Shown here one piece after another: positions 47,401 through 58,009 of a DNA stretch of 64,000 nucleotides. The stretch is from contig BSYQ01000005.1 of the NCBI GenBank assembly GCA_030272585.1, positions 5,549,501 to 5,613,500 of the forward strand, read 5' to 3'. Numbering within the stretch: the first letter of the stretch is position 1; each line of letters begins with the position of its first letter. This stretch comes from Bryopsis sp. KO-2023 (lineage: Eukaryota; Chlorophyta; Ulvophyceae; Bryopsidales; Bryopsidaceae). Made by a program: the position numbers and the translations under genes. The notes beneath the pieces are model-generated. The model ran no database searches, was not told the DNA's origin, and saw only the letters and a program-made list of their open reading frames with translations.

Positions 47401-50400
47401 GCTCTTTTGTAGGTTTCTGTACTTGCCCCTTTTTAATCAGCCATACTCAAGTGGCAGCAAATACTAACACCACAAAGACAAATCTCACAATGCATCAGAT
47501 ATTTTTCTAAACCAATACTCTGATCCTCTTTCCTCTAGAGCTGAGGTCTCTTCACACTCTGCAACTCCTAGAAAAGATCATTGTATTTTCCTTCGACTCA
47601 ACTACATTCCTTCAACAATCTGAAAAGGTGATATCAGATGCAGTTCACATGTTACTGCATCCACTGAAAATTTCTCTAGCCAATTTCAGAATCCTAGCTA
47701 GCTTCTAGTTATAGGCAAGATGTAGATATTCCAATTCTACATCCCTACCTATCGATATACAATTTTCTCCACGTCACGAAATCACCGACAATAAAAATTC
47801 AGTTCCTTCTCAAAACAACAACTGCACGCCGTACACAATCTGCCTGGCATGTATTCTCATTTCAGCCGCACGCCGCACACGGCCTGCCTGGCATGTCCAC
47901 TGCACTTCCATAAAGATCAATCGCACGCCGTACACAATCTGCCTGGCATGTATTCTCATTTCAGCCGCACGCCGCACACGGCCTGCCTGGCATGTACACT
48001 TCACTTCGAAGTTTAGACTATGTCCTTTAAAGTAGACTTCATTAGGTCTACCCAGCCCATAACTCCTCGCTCACAAAAACAAATCTGATGTGCCTGCAGA
48101 ACACATCATGCAGGTCAGGTGTGGCCCCACATGACCCTACACCCCCTGCCTCAGAGAGCTGAGCAGTTGCGGCTACTCTCGGCCTACGAACCCCCTCAGC
48201 CTCAGAAATCCTCCTCCAAAAATTCTGCAGGTCAGTACTCCCCGCACTGCACCTCAGAACTTTTCCTTGAAAATCTGCAGATGCTGCGACTCCCCGCCCA
48301 GCATCTACTAACACATTAACTGAACAGTCTACAAGTCCCCTGGGGGACCGTCCCCCTCGTCGCCTAGCGGGCCACCTGCAGCACTGCTCACCTTCTCCTC
48401 AAGGCCTCCAGAATTTCCTGCACCAGTGTCCCTCCCTGGACCACCACCTGCAGAAATTCCATCCACCAGACTTACTTCTCCGTGTTGCGGCTGCACCGGC
48501 ACTCCAACTACAGAATGGACTCCGCGCCCATAGGCTACCCTCCCCTGAGGTAACACCCTGTGTGAGTGGCTACGCCGGCCTTCTCACACTCCACTTCTGT
48601 CCTCCTTCGCCTCTTTTCTCACTCCTGCAAGTCCTCGCTGGACTTCCATCCCCGCGAAAACTTGGGGCTGAGCAACTTTCTTGAGGGATGCTGATCTTAG
48701 CTTCCCCGCTCAGTTGTCCTACATGAGTGTATGCTTCCCATGGCACTCCACTCATGCACCATCTCCTCAGATGTAGCTACACATGGCTTTTCATCTGCAA
48801 GAGATATCTGCAAGTCTTGCTCTCTTTTTCTCACTTCACAACCCATAAGCACCACCTGGTGCTATCACCTTAAACTCTTTCCTTTGTTTTCTCTTTTCAA
48901 CTTGTACTCTTCTCGTAAAAAGCACCTAACTATAATGTGGTTGCACAAGGATATAAAATCTACCACATTTCACTTTCCTTCTTTTTCCTCCTGTTTTTAC
49001 TTTAATAAATCAGCAAAATACTGAGTGCACCTCTTTCTTTTGTCACAACGAACCACTAAGTACATTATGGCAGTCCAAACACAAAATCTGCCACAGTTTC
49101 TTTGTGTAAAGAATGCATGAAAACTTCAGGTGACTCCAGCATATCACTAATATACTTTCTATCGCCAACAGGATAGAAACTCTACCAAAATAACTATCAG
49201 AAATGTACTCCCTTTGAAAATCAGCAACCACTCTGCATCCAAATGAAAAAGGAAGAACAGAACTATACCAAACAAGCAAAGAAAACTTCTCTTTTGTTCA
49301 GCCATCTGCCCTTTAGACTGCTGCCCTTTTTCTGTGCCTCAAGAGTACCACTGCTAGTTCAATAACTGACCTGAAATTTTCTGGAAACCTGAATAAACTT
49401 CCAGAATGAGATATATCCTGAAAACCTATTTTCCAACACCTCAAAGACAAATAACCAAGAGTGTAACCAGAAATTTCTTTTCTCTAAGACCAAGCTTCTT
49501 CAACCAACTCTGCTACCACCAAAGTCTTGTTGAAATAAAAACCTAGTACCGAGAAAATGCTGCCATCAACCAAAGAAAATACCCTCTTAATCAATGGGTA
49601 GGATGTGGCTGCTTTATCACTTCAACCTCCCCATCTGATTTCTTTTCTCTTTGAAAGACAATCAGTATTTTCGAACAGCTTAATTTCCAGAACTCCCCTA
49701 GACTACCTTTGAAAATTCAGTCTCTAACAATACTACCACAATTGAGTATTGTTCCCTTCCAGAAAATTCTCTAATCACTAGCAAATGTTTTCTGCTCAAT
49801 AAGGGGCATCCTTTAACAAAATAATTTGCCCTCATAGCAATGTATCCGACTGAAAACTTTCTGCTAGCGGAAAATAGAAGATGTCCTATTTCAGAACACC
49901 CATAATAGAAGAAAAGACCAGCTACCGCTGTACCAAACATTTCTTCAATTCACCACTATCACTCAGCCTACTAAAGAAGAGTTCCATGGACCTATTGGTC
50001 CCTTCAAAAATCTACATCTTTTTCTGACCTGCCAAGCAAGGCTGCCACAGAAAAATACCTTGCCAAGACACCTAATATCTGCCCTGCCAACAACAGAAAA
50101 TGATCTGCCACTGATCTATAAAAAGACTGATATTCTGTCACTTGTCCCACCAAACAACAGAAAATAATCTGCCACTAGTCTATTATAGAACGAAAACTTC
50201 ATGTCATTGACATTCTTCTGAGAATAACCTGCCACTGGTCTATTCAGAAATCAAAGCAATATACCATAGGGTTCATCAAGAAAAAGACAAGACAACCCTT
50301 CAACAGAAACACAAACACTATACCTTCACTGACCAATAGAAGAACTGAAAGATGCCTTAGCTTTCTGCAAGCAACTCTAAACAAGTTCTGACCTTCAGTT

Positions 50401-50778
50401 CTCCTCATTTCAAGTTCAGAAACGACTCTGAAAAATTCCCTCAAGATATTGAAACACCTGATTTCACTGAAACACCTGATAATGTTCCCACAATCAACAC
50501 AAATGTAGCAAGTGTTCCTGATGTACAAACATCCAAAATATGTATGCACAATCACATCAAAGCTGATGTGACACATGTTCTGACCTGCCACTAAAGCCAA
50601 GAATTTTTCCACTGCAACCTTCAACACTCTGAAATGATAAGTCACCACTACCGCTCAAATCCACTGAGCCAAGGATAAATCTCCACTAACAAATGCACAA
50701 TTCCAAGCAAACAAACAAGGGGGAACTTCTGATCAGAAAAATCCTAACTTCTGACCAATAAAGCTGTCAAATATCACC
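44438..50778 (-). other. LARD internal region, 3' part (non-coding)
   Basis: About 6.3 kb, rich in CTGCCA/CTGCAA and GAAA words on the plus strand, with the longest frames near 100-130 codons and no domain. Contains a 99-bp tandem duplication near 47824. It holds no recognisable gag, protease, RT or integrase relics, so it does not look like a simple decayed autonomous element. Confidence 0.7.
47824..48000. repeat. 99-bp tandem duplication inside the LARD
   Basis: A block starting GCACGCCGTACACAATCTGC at 47824 repeats at 47923, and each copy holds two related GCACGCCG..CTGCCTGGCATGT sub-blocks. The second copy is truncated at its end. Confidence 0.8.
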
Positions 50779-50783
50779 ACCAG

Positions 50784-51217
50784 TGTTAGTCTGTTAGTCT
50801 TTTAGCGCTATACGAGGTAGTTTGGGATAGAGCCGAGGGTGGCTGACGCATGTGGGTTCGCGAGTAAGACAGATTAGACCCAGAGTTTGGGGCATGCGTC
50901 AGCGTACTACACTTAGGGGTACTTAAGAGGCCCACTCGTTGTTTTGACATTCTTATTCACTTTACTTTGTAAGAACTCGGGATTCGTGGGATTGGTGTGT
51001 TCCCGCTTGTGTGTGTGTTTGTGTGTGTGTGTGTTAAGTGTTTGCCTGACGCAATCACTTCCCAACCCAAGTGCTCTAGTAGCGTTCACAACCGCGCTAG
51101 CTAGAGAGTTGTCTAAACCAACAAACCCCACAAGTATACTTGCGTTAGCCAGCAAGTTATCACGAATCCAACCAACACAGCCGACCACTATTGCGTCACC
51201 CACAAGCTTCACTATCA
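50784..51217 (+). repeat. 5' LTR of the inner Ty3
   Basis: 434 bp, starts TGTTAGTCTG and ends TTCACTATCA. A GT-rich microsatellite is at about 51008-51035. Confidence 0.93.
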
Positions 51218-51219
51218 AT

Positions 51220-51231
51220 TGGTTTCGGAGC
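51220..51231 (+). promoter_or_regulatory. Primer-binding site of the inner Ty3
   Basis: TGGTTTCGGAGC two bases after the LTR. It would pair with a tRNA ending GCTCCGAAACCA. It differs at two positions from the common plant initiator-Met site TGGTATCAGAGC. Confidence 0.75.
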
Positions 51232-51362
51232 AGGGCAAGAACTTTAAGTTCTTGAGATCGAAACTTGTGAACGTGGCGCAACAAACGTTTTTGTTTGTTT
51301 GTTTGGTAGAGAGAAACTCCAACCGTGGTTGTTGAGTACTCCCAAATAGTGGCTGAGAGACC

Positions 51363-54014
51363 ATGGCTGACCGTGAACACGCATTGGCAGTGCGCGAGCC
51401 TCAAGTTGAAGAGCCAGGGATTGAACCTGAGTTCGATGAGGAATTGCCTGACGCACCCAATGTTGTGTACCAACAAATAAACGTCCAGAACATCCACAAT
51501 GTCCAGCAAGCAGCTGTCGACATAGACATGGGAGCTGATGCGGAAGCCTTAAGAGAGGATGTGGATGCGGTCCATGACCGTGTGGACGATTTAGCCCACG
51601 GGCTAAGGGGTCACCTGCAGCAAGTTGACCAGACACTGGGGCAGAGGCTAGCCCATGCTGAGGCCTCTGTGTCGAACCAACTGGCTGGCGCATCAGAGGT
51701 GATCGGGCAGGCGCTGGAAACACAGCACCAGCATGCGCAACAGGTTGAGGCCACACAGCATGCGGTGGTGTCGCAACAGCAGAAGCTGGATTCAGTAGCG
51801 GCTCAACATAGTCGATACGAGCAGAGGCTATTACGCCAAGATATCGACCATAGAAAAGAAAGAGCCGAGATCAAAGCTTCTGTGGACGCAATAACGAGGA
51901 GAATGGATGCCGCAGACATTCTAGCGGACTCTCGTTTTGCTGACCTAAAAGAAGCAACTGAAGCATCAGCACTTCAGTTAAAACAACTCTCCGAGTTATC
52001 CCTTGTTCAAGGGCGGCGAATTGAAGGCTTATTAGGAACTGTTGCGGATTCCAACGAAAAAGTCGAACGGACTCTAGAATTGTTTCGGGAGTCCTTGCAC
52101 AAACAAGGTGCTGAGGTGAAGCGTTTGCAGAGCTCAAGAGTAGCAATTCAAAAAGATTTGATTGCCTTGGAGAAAAAGGCATCCAAGACCTGGGATCAGC
52201 AGCAAGATGCAGCTGATGTAGTTGCCTTAAGATTATCTGGCCTGGAACGAAGCATGGAGGATGTGAGTGGCGGAAGTCAGAGTGCCCAAAGTGGAAGTGA
52301 TGCTCGTGCAGTATCACCAGAGCGAGAAGAATCAACTTCTCCTGAGCCTGAGGACTCAGCCTTTGGGATGCCGCTGCCGAAGAAATCAGTAAAGCAGTTG
52401 GCTGCATCATGGCCGCCACTGGACCAGAGCTTCGCGGTGGGAATGGTTGGGGCAGGAACCTCAACAATACCGGCTCCTCCAGCAGTACAGGTCGAGGAGG
52501 GTGAAATTGTTGCTGCAGAAGCACCACCATGCACTGCAGTGGACAGCGCACCAGACGCTGATTTCACATTCCCTCAATTGATACCTCCAAGTACAAGAGC
52601 TCCGCCTGGAGTACGCATCTCAGAACCCGACTCTGCCGATGGATCACGTAGACCCACACGAACTAACCCAAGAGTTCTTTCCTCAGCAGAAGTGTTATAT
52701 CAAATTGACCTTGAGCGTGCTAAGGCACAGGTCAGAGAAGAGAAAGGAAAAGAACCTATGCAGATTCCCACACGTACTGGAAGGTTGGGACTTGGGTTAA
52801 GTGCTTTGGGAGCAAGGGTAGAAAATAACCCCTTTGCTGCACTTGGTTCATATGAGTCTACTGGTGGACCCAGTCGAGTTCCTCGCATGCGAGGTAACTT
52901 TGGAGACCCTGGTGATGACGACCCAGATGATGATGGCGGTGATGATTACCGCGACAGACGAAACCGCCCACCTTCCCGCATTCCAGGTGCGCCTGATGGC
53001 GGAGGAGGTGGTGGCGGCGGTGGAGATGGTGGAGGCGGTGGACCTCCCGGTGGACCTCCTGATGGAGGTGGAGGTGGAGGTGGCGCTGGACCAGCAGGGC
53101 CAGGACCTCCTAGGCAAGGACAGTGGTTGCCTAGCACCGTCAAGTTGCAAATGCCTCGCGCATTTAACGGAAGTGGAGAACCAAAAGCCCGTAAATGGCA
53201 AGTGCTCATGACGCGGTACTTGAGAACCTGCGGAGTGCATGAAGCACAGTGGCAATCGATTATGGCCACTAACCTTTATGGAGCTGCCTCGGATTGGTTA
53301 ACGATGCAAGAGTTGAAAATTCACCGAGGTGAAAGACCACCCTTCCGTGACTGGATGGACTTCATGGATGGCTTAGCTACAGCTTTCGAATTCTCTAGTG
53401 ATCGAGATGAAGCGTGGCGTGACCTCCATAAACTCAAGCAGACTGGAACCGTGAAACAGTTTGTCAAAGAGTTTCAGCGGTTAGTCTTGAGGATTCCAGA
53501 CCTCGAAGAGGATCACCAGTATTTACTCTTCGTGGATGGACTTAAAAGTGAAGTTCAGAAGTTAGTCGCAGCAACGGTACCTCGAGATGTCGAGGCCGCC
53601 ATCATATCCGCCGAACGATTGGAAGCCCTTGGAGTTGGAACACAAGGCCAAGGAGGGCAAACCAATCAGAAAAAGAAAGGAGTCTGGCGTGGTGGAAGAA
53701 AGAAGAAAGGCCAGAATCAGGGTCAGCAGCAGCAGAACCCCACACCACCAGCCCAAGCACCACCACAAGCTGCCGCAGGAGTGCAACAGCAGCAGCAACA
53801 GCAACAAGGACGAGGAGGAGGACGTGGTGGTGGTGGACGTGGACGCGGTGGTGGTAACCGTGGAAGAGGACAAGCCAATCAGGGAAGACAGAACCCCCAG
53901 GGGGGAGGGGGATATAATTGTTATCTTTGTGGAAAGAAGGGTCATCCTGTGAGGCAATGTCCTAGATTGGAGGAGGTGAAAAACCTCCCCGATGTAAAAA
54001 AGATGTTAAACTGA
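51363..54014 (+). CDS. gag: Inner Ty3 Gag, long form with coiled-coil N-terminus (883 aa)
   Basis: Starts at ATG 51363, 146 bp after the LTR, and ends in TGA 54012-54014. Residues about 40-320 are predicted by eye to be mostly helical or coiled coil (heptad-like Leu/Val with Gln, Glu and Lys). Residues 320-590 form an acidic then Gly/Pro-rich linker (GGGGGGGGDGGGG near 550). Residues about 600-750 form the retrotransposon Gag capsid region (DWLTMQELKIHRGE, WRDLHKLKQTGTVKQFVKEF). A Gln/Arg/Gly-rich stretch and one CCHC zinc knuckle (C853-x2-C856-x4-H861-x4-C866) close the protein. Ty3/gypsy Gag proteins are usually 300-500 aa, so the N-terminal 500 residues are an extension. It would form the virus-like particle and bind element RNA. 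Confidence 0.92.
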   Translation: MADREHALAVREPQVEEPGIEPEFDEELPDAPNVVYQQINVQNIHNVQQAAVDIDMGADAEALREDVDAVHDRVDDLAHGLRGHLQQVDQTLGQRLAHAEASVSNQLAGASEVIGQALETQHQHAQQVEATQHAVVSQQQKLDSVAAQHSRYEQRLLRQDIDHRKERAEIKASVDAITRRMDAADILADSRFADLKEATEASALQLKQLSELSLVQGRRIEGLLGTVADSNEKVERTLELFRESLHKQGAEVKRLQSSRVAIQKDLIALEKKASKTWDQQQDAADVVALRLSGLERSMEDVSGGSQSAQSGSDARAVSPEREESTSPEPEDSAFGMPLPKKSVKQLAASWPPLDQSFAVGMVGAGTSTIPAPPAVQVEEGEIVAAEAPPCTAVDSAPDADFTFPQLIPPSTRAPPGVRISEPDSADGSRRPTRTNPRVLSSAEVLYQIDLERAKAQVREEKGKEPMQIPTRTGRLGLGLSALGARVENNPFAALGSYESTGGPSRVPRMRGNFGDPGDDDPDDDGGDDYRDRRNRPPSRIPGAPDGGGGGGGGGDGGGGGPPGGPPDGGGGGGGAGPAGPGPPRQGQWLPSTVKLQMPRAFNGSGEPKARKWQVLMTRYLRTCGVHEAQWQSIMATNLYGAASDWLTMQELKIHRGERPPFRDWMDFMDGLATAFEFSSDRDEAWRDLHKLKQTGTVKQFVKEFQRLVLRIPDLEEDHQYLLFVDGLKSEVQKLVAATVPRDVEAAIISAERLEALGVGTQGQGGQTNQKKKGVWRGGRKKKGQNQGQQQQNPTPPAQAPPQAAAGVQQQQQQQQGRGGGRGGGGRGRGGGNRGRGQANQGRQNPQGGGGYNCYLCGKKGHPVRQCPRLEEVKNLPDVKKMLN
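54005..54014 (+). promoter_or_regulatory. Candidate -1 ribosomal frameshift site GTTAAAC plus stop (gag-pol, inner Ty3)
   Basis: In the gag frame the sequence reads G TTA AAC TGA. Slipping back one base enters a frame that stays open for 1332 codons through protease, RT and integrase. The heptamer has an X-XXY-YYZ-like layout directly before the stop codon. Confidence 0.6.
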
Positions 54015-57000
54015 CCGCCAGGCAGGAAACTGCTTCGTCTGAGCCTGGCCGACGCAAACGTCGTAAGCGAAACAGAGTTCGTAGGCGGCGTAGGAAGCTA
54101 AGATCAAAAGTAGGTGCCTCGAAAAAGGTTTGTACTCACAGCGGAAAACCTGGGGCGCGGACTAGTACACCGCGTGAAGAGAGAACAGAGACACTCTCCA
54201 CATCTACCCAATCGGCATATGACAACTGCGATTGGAAAAATGAACAGAAGGAAAGCACACCGGATGAGATGGACGCGCCTCATGCGTCATCTGCATCTCT
54301 TCCCTCTGTTAGTGAATCTGTGGGCTCATTGGAGTCGCAGAGTAGTCTACAGGAGTCCCTGCCTGCAGACGTAGACGATAGTGGGTCAGAAACAACCCAG
54401 CGGTCTACCACAGAGCGAGTTAATGTGTCAGAAGTTCGATCAACTTCGTCAACCAAGGGTGACACATGTCCTCTGTTAAAAATTCAAGAAGTGCCTGTGA
54501 GAGGGTACGAAGTAAAAGCACGGATCAAGACCACGGACCTTTATGCATTCATTGATTGTGGAAGTACCGCAAACTATATCAATGATAAGGTAGCGCGTGA
54601 TCTCGGGTTGTCGATTACACCAAGCTCAAAGAGAGCAATGTTGGCAAACGGAGATATTAAAGAACTGGCTGGCAGCTGTAACAACCTCCGAGTAAAGATA
54701 GGAGGGCTGAAGTGCAAAATGAAAGCGGATCTGTTCCCAGACCTTGGTTATGACCTAATATTGGGCATGCCTTGGTTGCAGAAAGAAAACCCCCGCATAG
54801 ACTTTCAGCAGAATGAGATTTCAGTTTGCAAAAACAGCCAAGTGTTTCATCTCCCGTTGCGTCATCCAACCCAAGAGAGTATTGAACCTGAACGAAAAGT
54901 ACAGTCGATACTGCAAGAAGTGCCAGTGACTGAGTGTTCAGCTAAACGAATGATGCGTCATCTCAAAACAGAGACAGCATTCATGGTTGTAGTGCAAGAA
55001 TCTGAAGAGAAAGCTTTAGGCCAACATGAATTGCCTGACGCAATAGAGCGAACACAGCCATTCAACACTGAGGATGAGATTGGCAAACTTATTCGTTCAG
55101 ACACCCCTGCCGAAATTAAAAAGGTGGTAGAAACACACCGTGGTGTGTTCCCTCGTGATTTACCCCCAGGGATCCCTCCGAAGAGAAAAGGTCATGAGTT
55201 TAAGATAGACCTGGAGGATCCAACACCTATCCATCGTCCAATATACAAGCTTTCACCAGCAGAGCTGGATGAAGTGAAAGCACAAGTGGATTACCTTCTG
55301 GAACAGAAGAAAATCAAACCATCCGAGTCCCCTTGGGGCGCGCCAATCCTATTTGTACCGAAAAAGGATGGAGGCTTAAGGATGTGTGTGGATTACAGGT
55401 GGATCAATAAGGTGACGGTGAAAAACCGGTATCCTTTACCCCTGCCAGAAGAATTGATGGATAGAGTGTTCAAAGCCAAAGTGTTCTCAAAGTTAGATCT
55501 GCGATCAGGCTATTGGCAATTTCCAGTAAGGCCATCTGATACAGATAAAACAGCGTTCCGCACGAGATACGGTCACTTTGAGTTTTTGGTAGCGCCTTTT
55601 GGGCTAACCAATTGCCCAGCGCAATTCCAAACTCTAGTGCAAGACCTACTCGCAGAGTTTTTAGATGATTTTGTTGTTGTCTTTATCGATGACATACTCA
55701 TCTTCTCTGAAAATATGGAACAGCATGCCGAACACTTAGAGAAAGTCCTGTCGCGACTAGCAGAATATCAGCTTTTTGCTAAGGCAAGTAAAAGTGAGCT
55801 GGCTGTCGCAACAGTAGACTATCTTGGCTACCGCATTAGCGGAAGTGGGTTAAAACCACAGGAACAAAAAGTGAAGGCAGTGAAGGAGTGGAAGGAACTA
55901 CAGAGTGTTAGCGATGTACGTAGTTTCCTTGGAATGGTTTCATACTACAGGAAATTCATTCCCCAGTTTGCACATGTTGCTGGACCACTCCATGACTTAG
56001 TGAAAAAAGACCATCCCTGGAGATGGGGACAGGTTGAGCGTGGCGCATTCAATGAACTGAAAAAGCGTTTAAGTCAAGCTCCCGTCCTTATTTTTCCAGA
56101 TGCGTCACTGCCTTACACTGTGATCACTGATGCGTCGAATGAGGCCATCGGTGCCGTGTTAACACAGGATCACGGAGAGGGGCTACAGCCAATAGCTTAC
56201 CTCTCACGTAGATTCAAGCCTGCCGAGCTTAACTATGCACCATACGACAAAGAGTTGTGTGCAATATGTTATGCGATGGTGCAGTGGAGACATTATCTAG
56301 AAGGTTGTGCGGGTGGAGTAACAGTGTTCACTGACCACCAACCTCTGACACATATTCTGTCGCAGAGGAACCTTTCTAGAACCCAAGCAAGATGGCTTGA
56401 GGCGGGGTACCTGACTTCGATCAACCCCAAGATCTCCTATATCAAAGGCAAGGCTAATGTGTTAGCAGATGCTCTCTCCCGCAGTGTTCCTAAGCCCGTG
56501 GAAACTGCGATGAACATTTCCACTTGGCAAGTGCATCAAACAAGCCAAGATGAGTGGAAACAAGCCCTCCAAGCTGATAACTCCTTGGTGAAGATATTGC
56601 GGAAGCTTGAGAGTGGCGAGGAAGTTGAGGGATATTTCCTCAGAGAGGGAATACTCTGGACGGTCCCAAAGAGAGGATTAGTCGAGAAAGTGGTGGTTCC
56701 TAAAGGCCAGCGCAATAAGATTATGAAGGAGTGCCATGAGACACCTTCAGCCGGCCATACAGGACCAGCGCGAACAGGAGAAATCCTAGCGCGGCGATAT
56801 TGGTGGAAGGGGTGGATGAATGAGTTGAAGGCATTTGTGCGCGAATGCCCTGTGTGCCAACAAATAAAGGCTGACACACAGAAGCCTATGGGCTTACTTC
56901 AACCCCTGCCAATACCTGAGCGGAAGTGGGAGCAGATTACCACTGACTTGGTGACAGATCTACCAGCATCCAATGGGTTTAGTGCTGTAGCTGTCTTTGT

Positions 57001-58009
57001 CGATAGACTTACCAAGTTTGTGCATTTCGCCCCATGTACTAAAGAGATTACCGCTGCAGGATACGCCCAACTTTTTATCGAACATGTTTACCGCAACCAT
57101 GGCCTACCTAAAGTGATTGTGTCTGATAGAGACCCTCGCTTTACCAGCAAGTTCTGGCAGACGCTTTTTAAAGCTCTGGGTACAGAGATTCGTATGAGTA
57201 CAGCTTACCACCCTCAAACGGATGGGCAGAGTGAGGTTACCATACGTACTCTGGAAAATTTCCTGAGGCCATATGCTGAGAGGTATCCCCATAAGTGGGT
57301 TGAGTATTTACCTACAGCAGAGTTTGCAGCAAACAATGCAGTGAATGCGAGTACAGGGTTCGCACCTGCATACTTGATGTATGGGTACCATCCAGAAACA
57401 CCAAACATTGGTGGGACGGCAACGCAATTTCAAGTGGAAGCAGTTAAGACTATGGTAGCACGGATGGCACAGGACTTAGATACCGCAAAAGCATATTACT
57501 CTAGAGCACAACACAGAATGTGTGTGAGTGCAAACAAGAAGAGGAAAGATATTGCTTTTGAGAAAGGGGATAAAGTCCTGATAAAAAGCCGTTTTATTCC
57601 GTTGGCTGCTTTGAACAAAGTGAGTCCCAAACTGCGCCGTCGATTTGTGGGTCCCTTTGAAATTGTGGAGAAAATATCAAAGGTGGCTTACAGAGTTCAA
57701 CTTCCGGAAACATGGCTCATTCACCCAGTGTTTCATGTTTCTAAGTTCAAGCGTTATCACGCCTCGAGTGATAACAGCAGGCAGATACAACCTCCAGAAG
57801 GAGAGTTGATTGGTAGCGAAGTAGAGTATGAGGTCGAAAATATCCTAAGGGCTAGAGGTAAACGCAATCGTGAATACCTAGTGCTGTGGAAAGGATACGA
57901 TCTACTTGACGCTACTTGGGAACCTGAAGCTAATCTGGTTAACGCACCAGATATACTTCGCGCATTTAAAGAGAAAGAAAGAAAAGAGTTGCAGAAAGGA
58001 AGAGAATAG
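54011..58009 (+). CDS. pol: Inner Ty3 Pol polyprotein (PR-RT-RH-IN-chromodomain)
   Basis: The frame opens at the gag stop and runs to TAG at 58009 (1332 codons). If an internal ATG were used it would start at 54269 (1246 aa). It begins with a strongly basic stretch (KRRKRNRVRRRRRK), then the protease with D-C-G at its active site (54554-54562). RT has FIDD (Asp codons 55688-55693). RNase H contains ITDASNEAIGAVL and DHQPLTH. Integrase has an HHCC finger (HTGPARTG.., CPVCQQIK) and DDE residues in TTDLVTDLP, VSDRDPRF and SEVTIRTLENF. A chromodomain closes the protein (about 57820-57990, VLWKGYDLLDATWEP). The order PR-RT-RH-IN and the chromodomain define a Ty3/gypsy chromovirus, whose chromodomain directs integration to particular chromatin. 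No internal stops. Confidence 0.95.
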   Translation: MTARQETASSEPGRRKRRKRNRVRRRRRKLRSKVGASKKVCTHSGKPGARTSTPREERTETLSTSTQSAYDNCDWKNEQKESTPDEMDAPHASSASLPSVSESVGSLESQSSLQESLPADVDDSGSETTQRSTTERVNVSEVRSTSSTKGDTCPLLKIQEVPVRGYEVKARIKTTDLYAFIDCGSTANYINDKVARDLGLSITPSSKRAMLANGDIKELAGSCNNLRVKIGGLKCKMKADLFPDLGYDLILGMPWLQKENPRIDFQQNEISVCKNSQVFHLPLRHPTQESIEPERKVQSILQEVPVTECSAKRMMRHLKTETAFMVVVQESEEKALGQHELPDAIERTQPFNTEDEIGKLIRSDTPAEIKKVVETHRGVFPRDLPPGIPPKRKGHEFKIDLEDPTPIHRPIYKLSPAELDEVKAQVDYLLEQKKIKPSESPWGAPILFVPKKDGGLRMCVDYRWINKVTVKNRYPLPLPEELMDRVFKAKVFSKLDLRSGYWQFPVRPSDTDKTAFRTRYGHFEFLVAPFGLTNCPAQFQTLVQDLLAEFLDDFVVVFIDDILIFSENMEQHAEHLEKVLSRLAEYQLFAKASKSELAVATVDYLGYRISGSGLKPQEQKVKAVKEWKELQSVSDVRSFLGMVSYYRKFIPQFAHVAGPLHDLVKKDHPWRWGQVERGAFNELKKRLSQAPVLIFPDASLPYTVITDASNEAIGAVLTQDHGEGLQPIAYLSRRFKPAELNYAPYDKELCAICYAMVQWRHYLEGCAGGVTVFTDHQPLTHILSQRNLSRTQARWLEAGYLTSINPKISYIKGKANVLADALSRSVPKPVETAMNISTWQVHQTSQDEWKQALQADNSLVKILRKLESGEEVEGYFLREGILWTVPKRGLVEKVVVPKGQRNKIMKECHETPSAGHTGPARTGEILARRYWWKGWMNELKAFVRECPVCQQIKADTQKPMGLLQPLPIPERKWEQITTDLVTDLPASNGFSAVAVFVDRLTKFVHFAPCTKEITAAGYAQLFIEHVYRNHGLPKVIVSDRDPRFTSKFWQTLFKALGTEIRMSTAYHPQTDGQSEVTIRTLENFLRPYAERYPHKWVEYLPTAEFAANNAVNASTGFAPAYLMYGYHPETPNIGGTATQFQVEAVKTMVARMAQDLDTAKAYYSRAQHRMCVSANKKRKDIAFEKGDKVLIKSRFIPLAALNKVSPKLRRRFVGPFEIVEKISKVAYRVQLPETWLIHPVFHVSKFKRYHASSDNSRQIQPPEGELIGSEVEYEVENILRARGKRNREYLVLWKGYDLLDATWEPEANLVNAPDILRAFKEKERKELQKGRE

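Noticed and set aside
51871-52551. 226-codon minus-strand open frame opposite Gag
   Set aside because: Antisense shadow of the gag coding frame without any recognisable domain.
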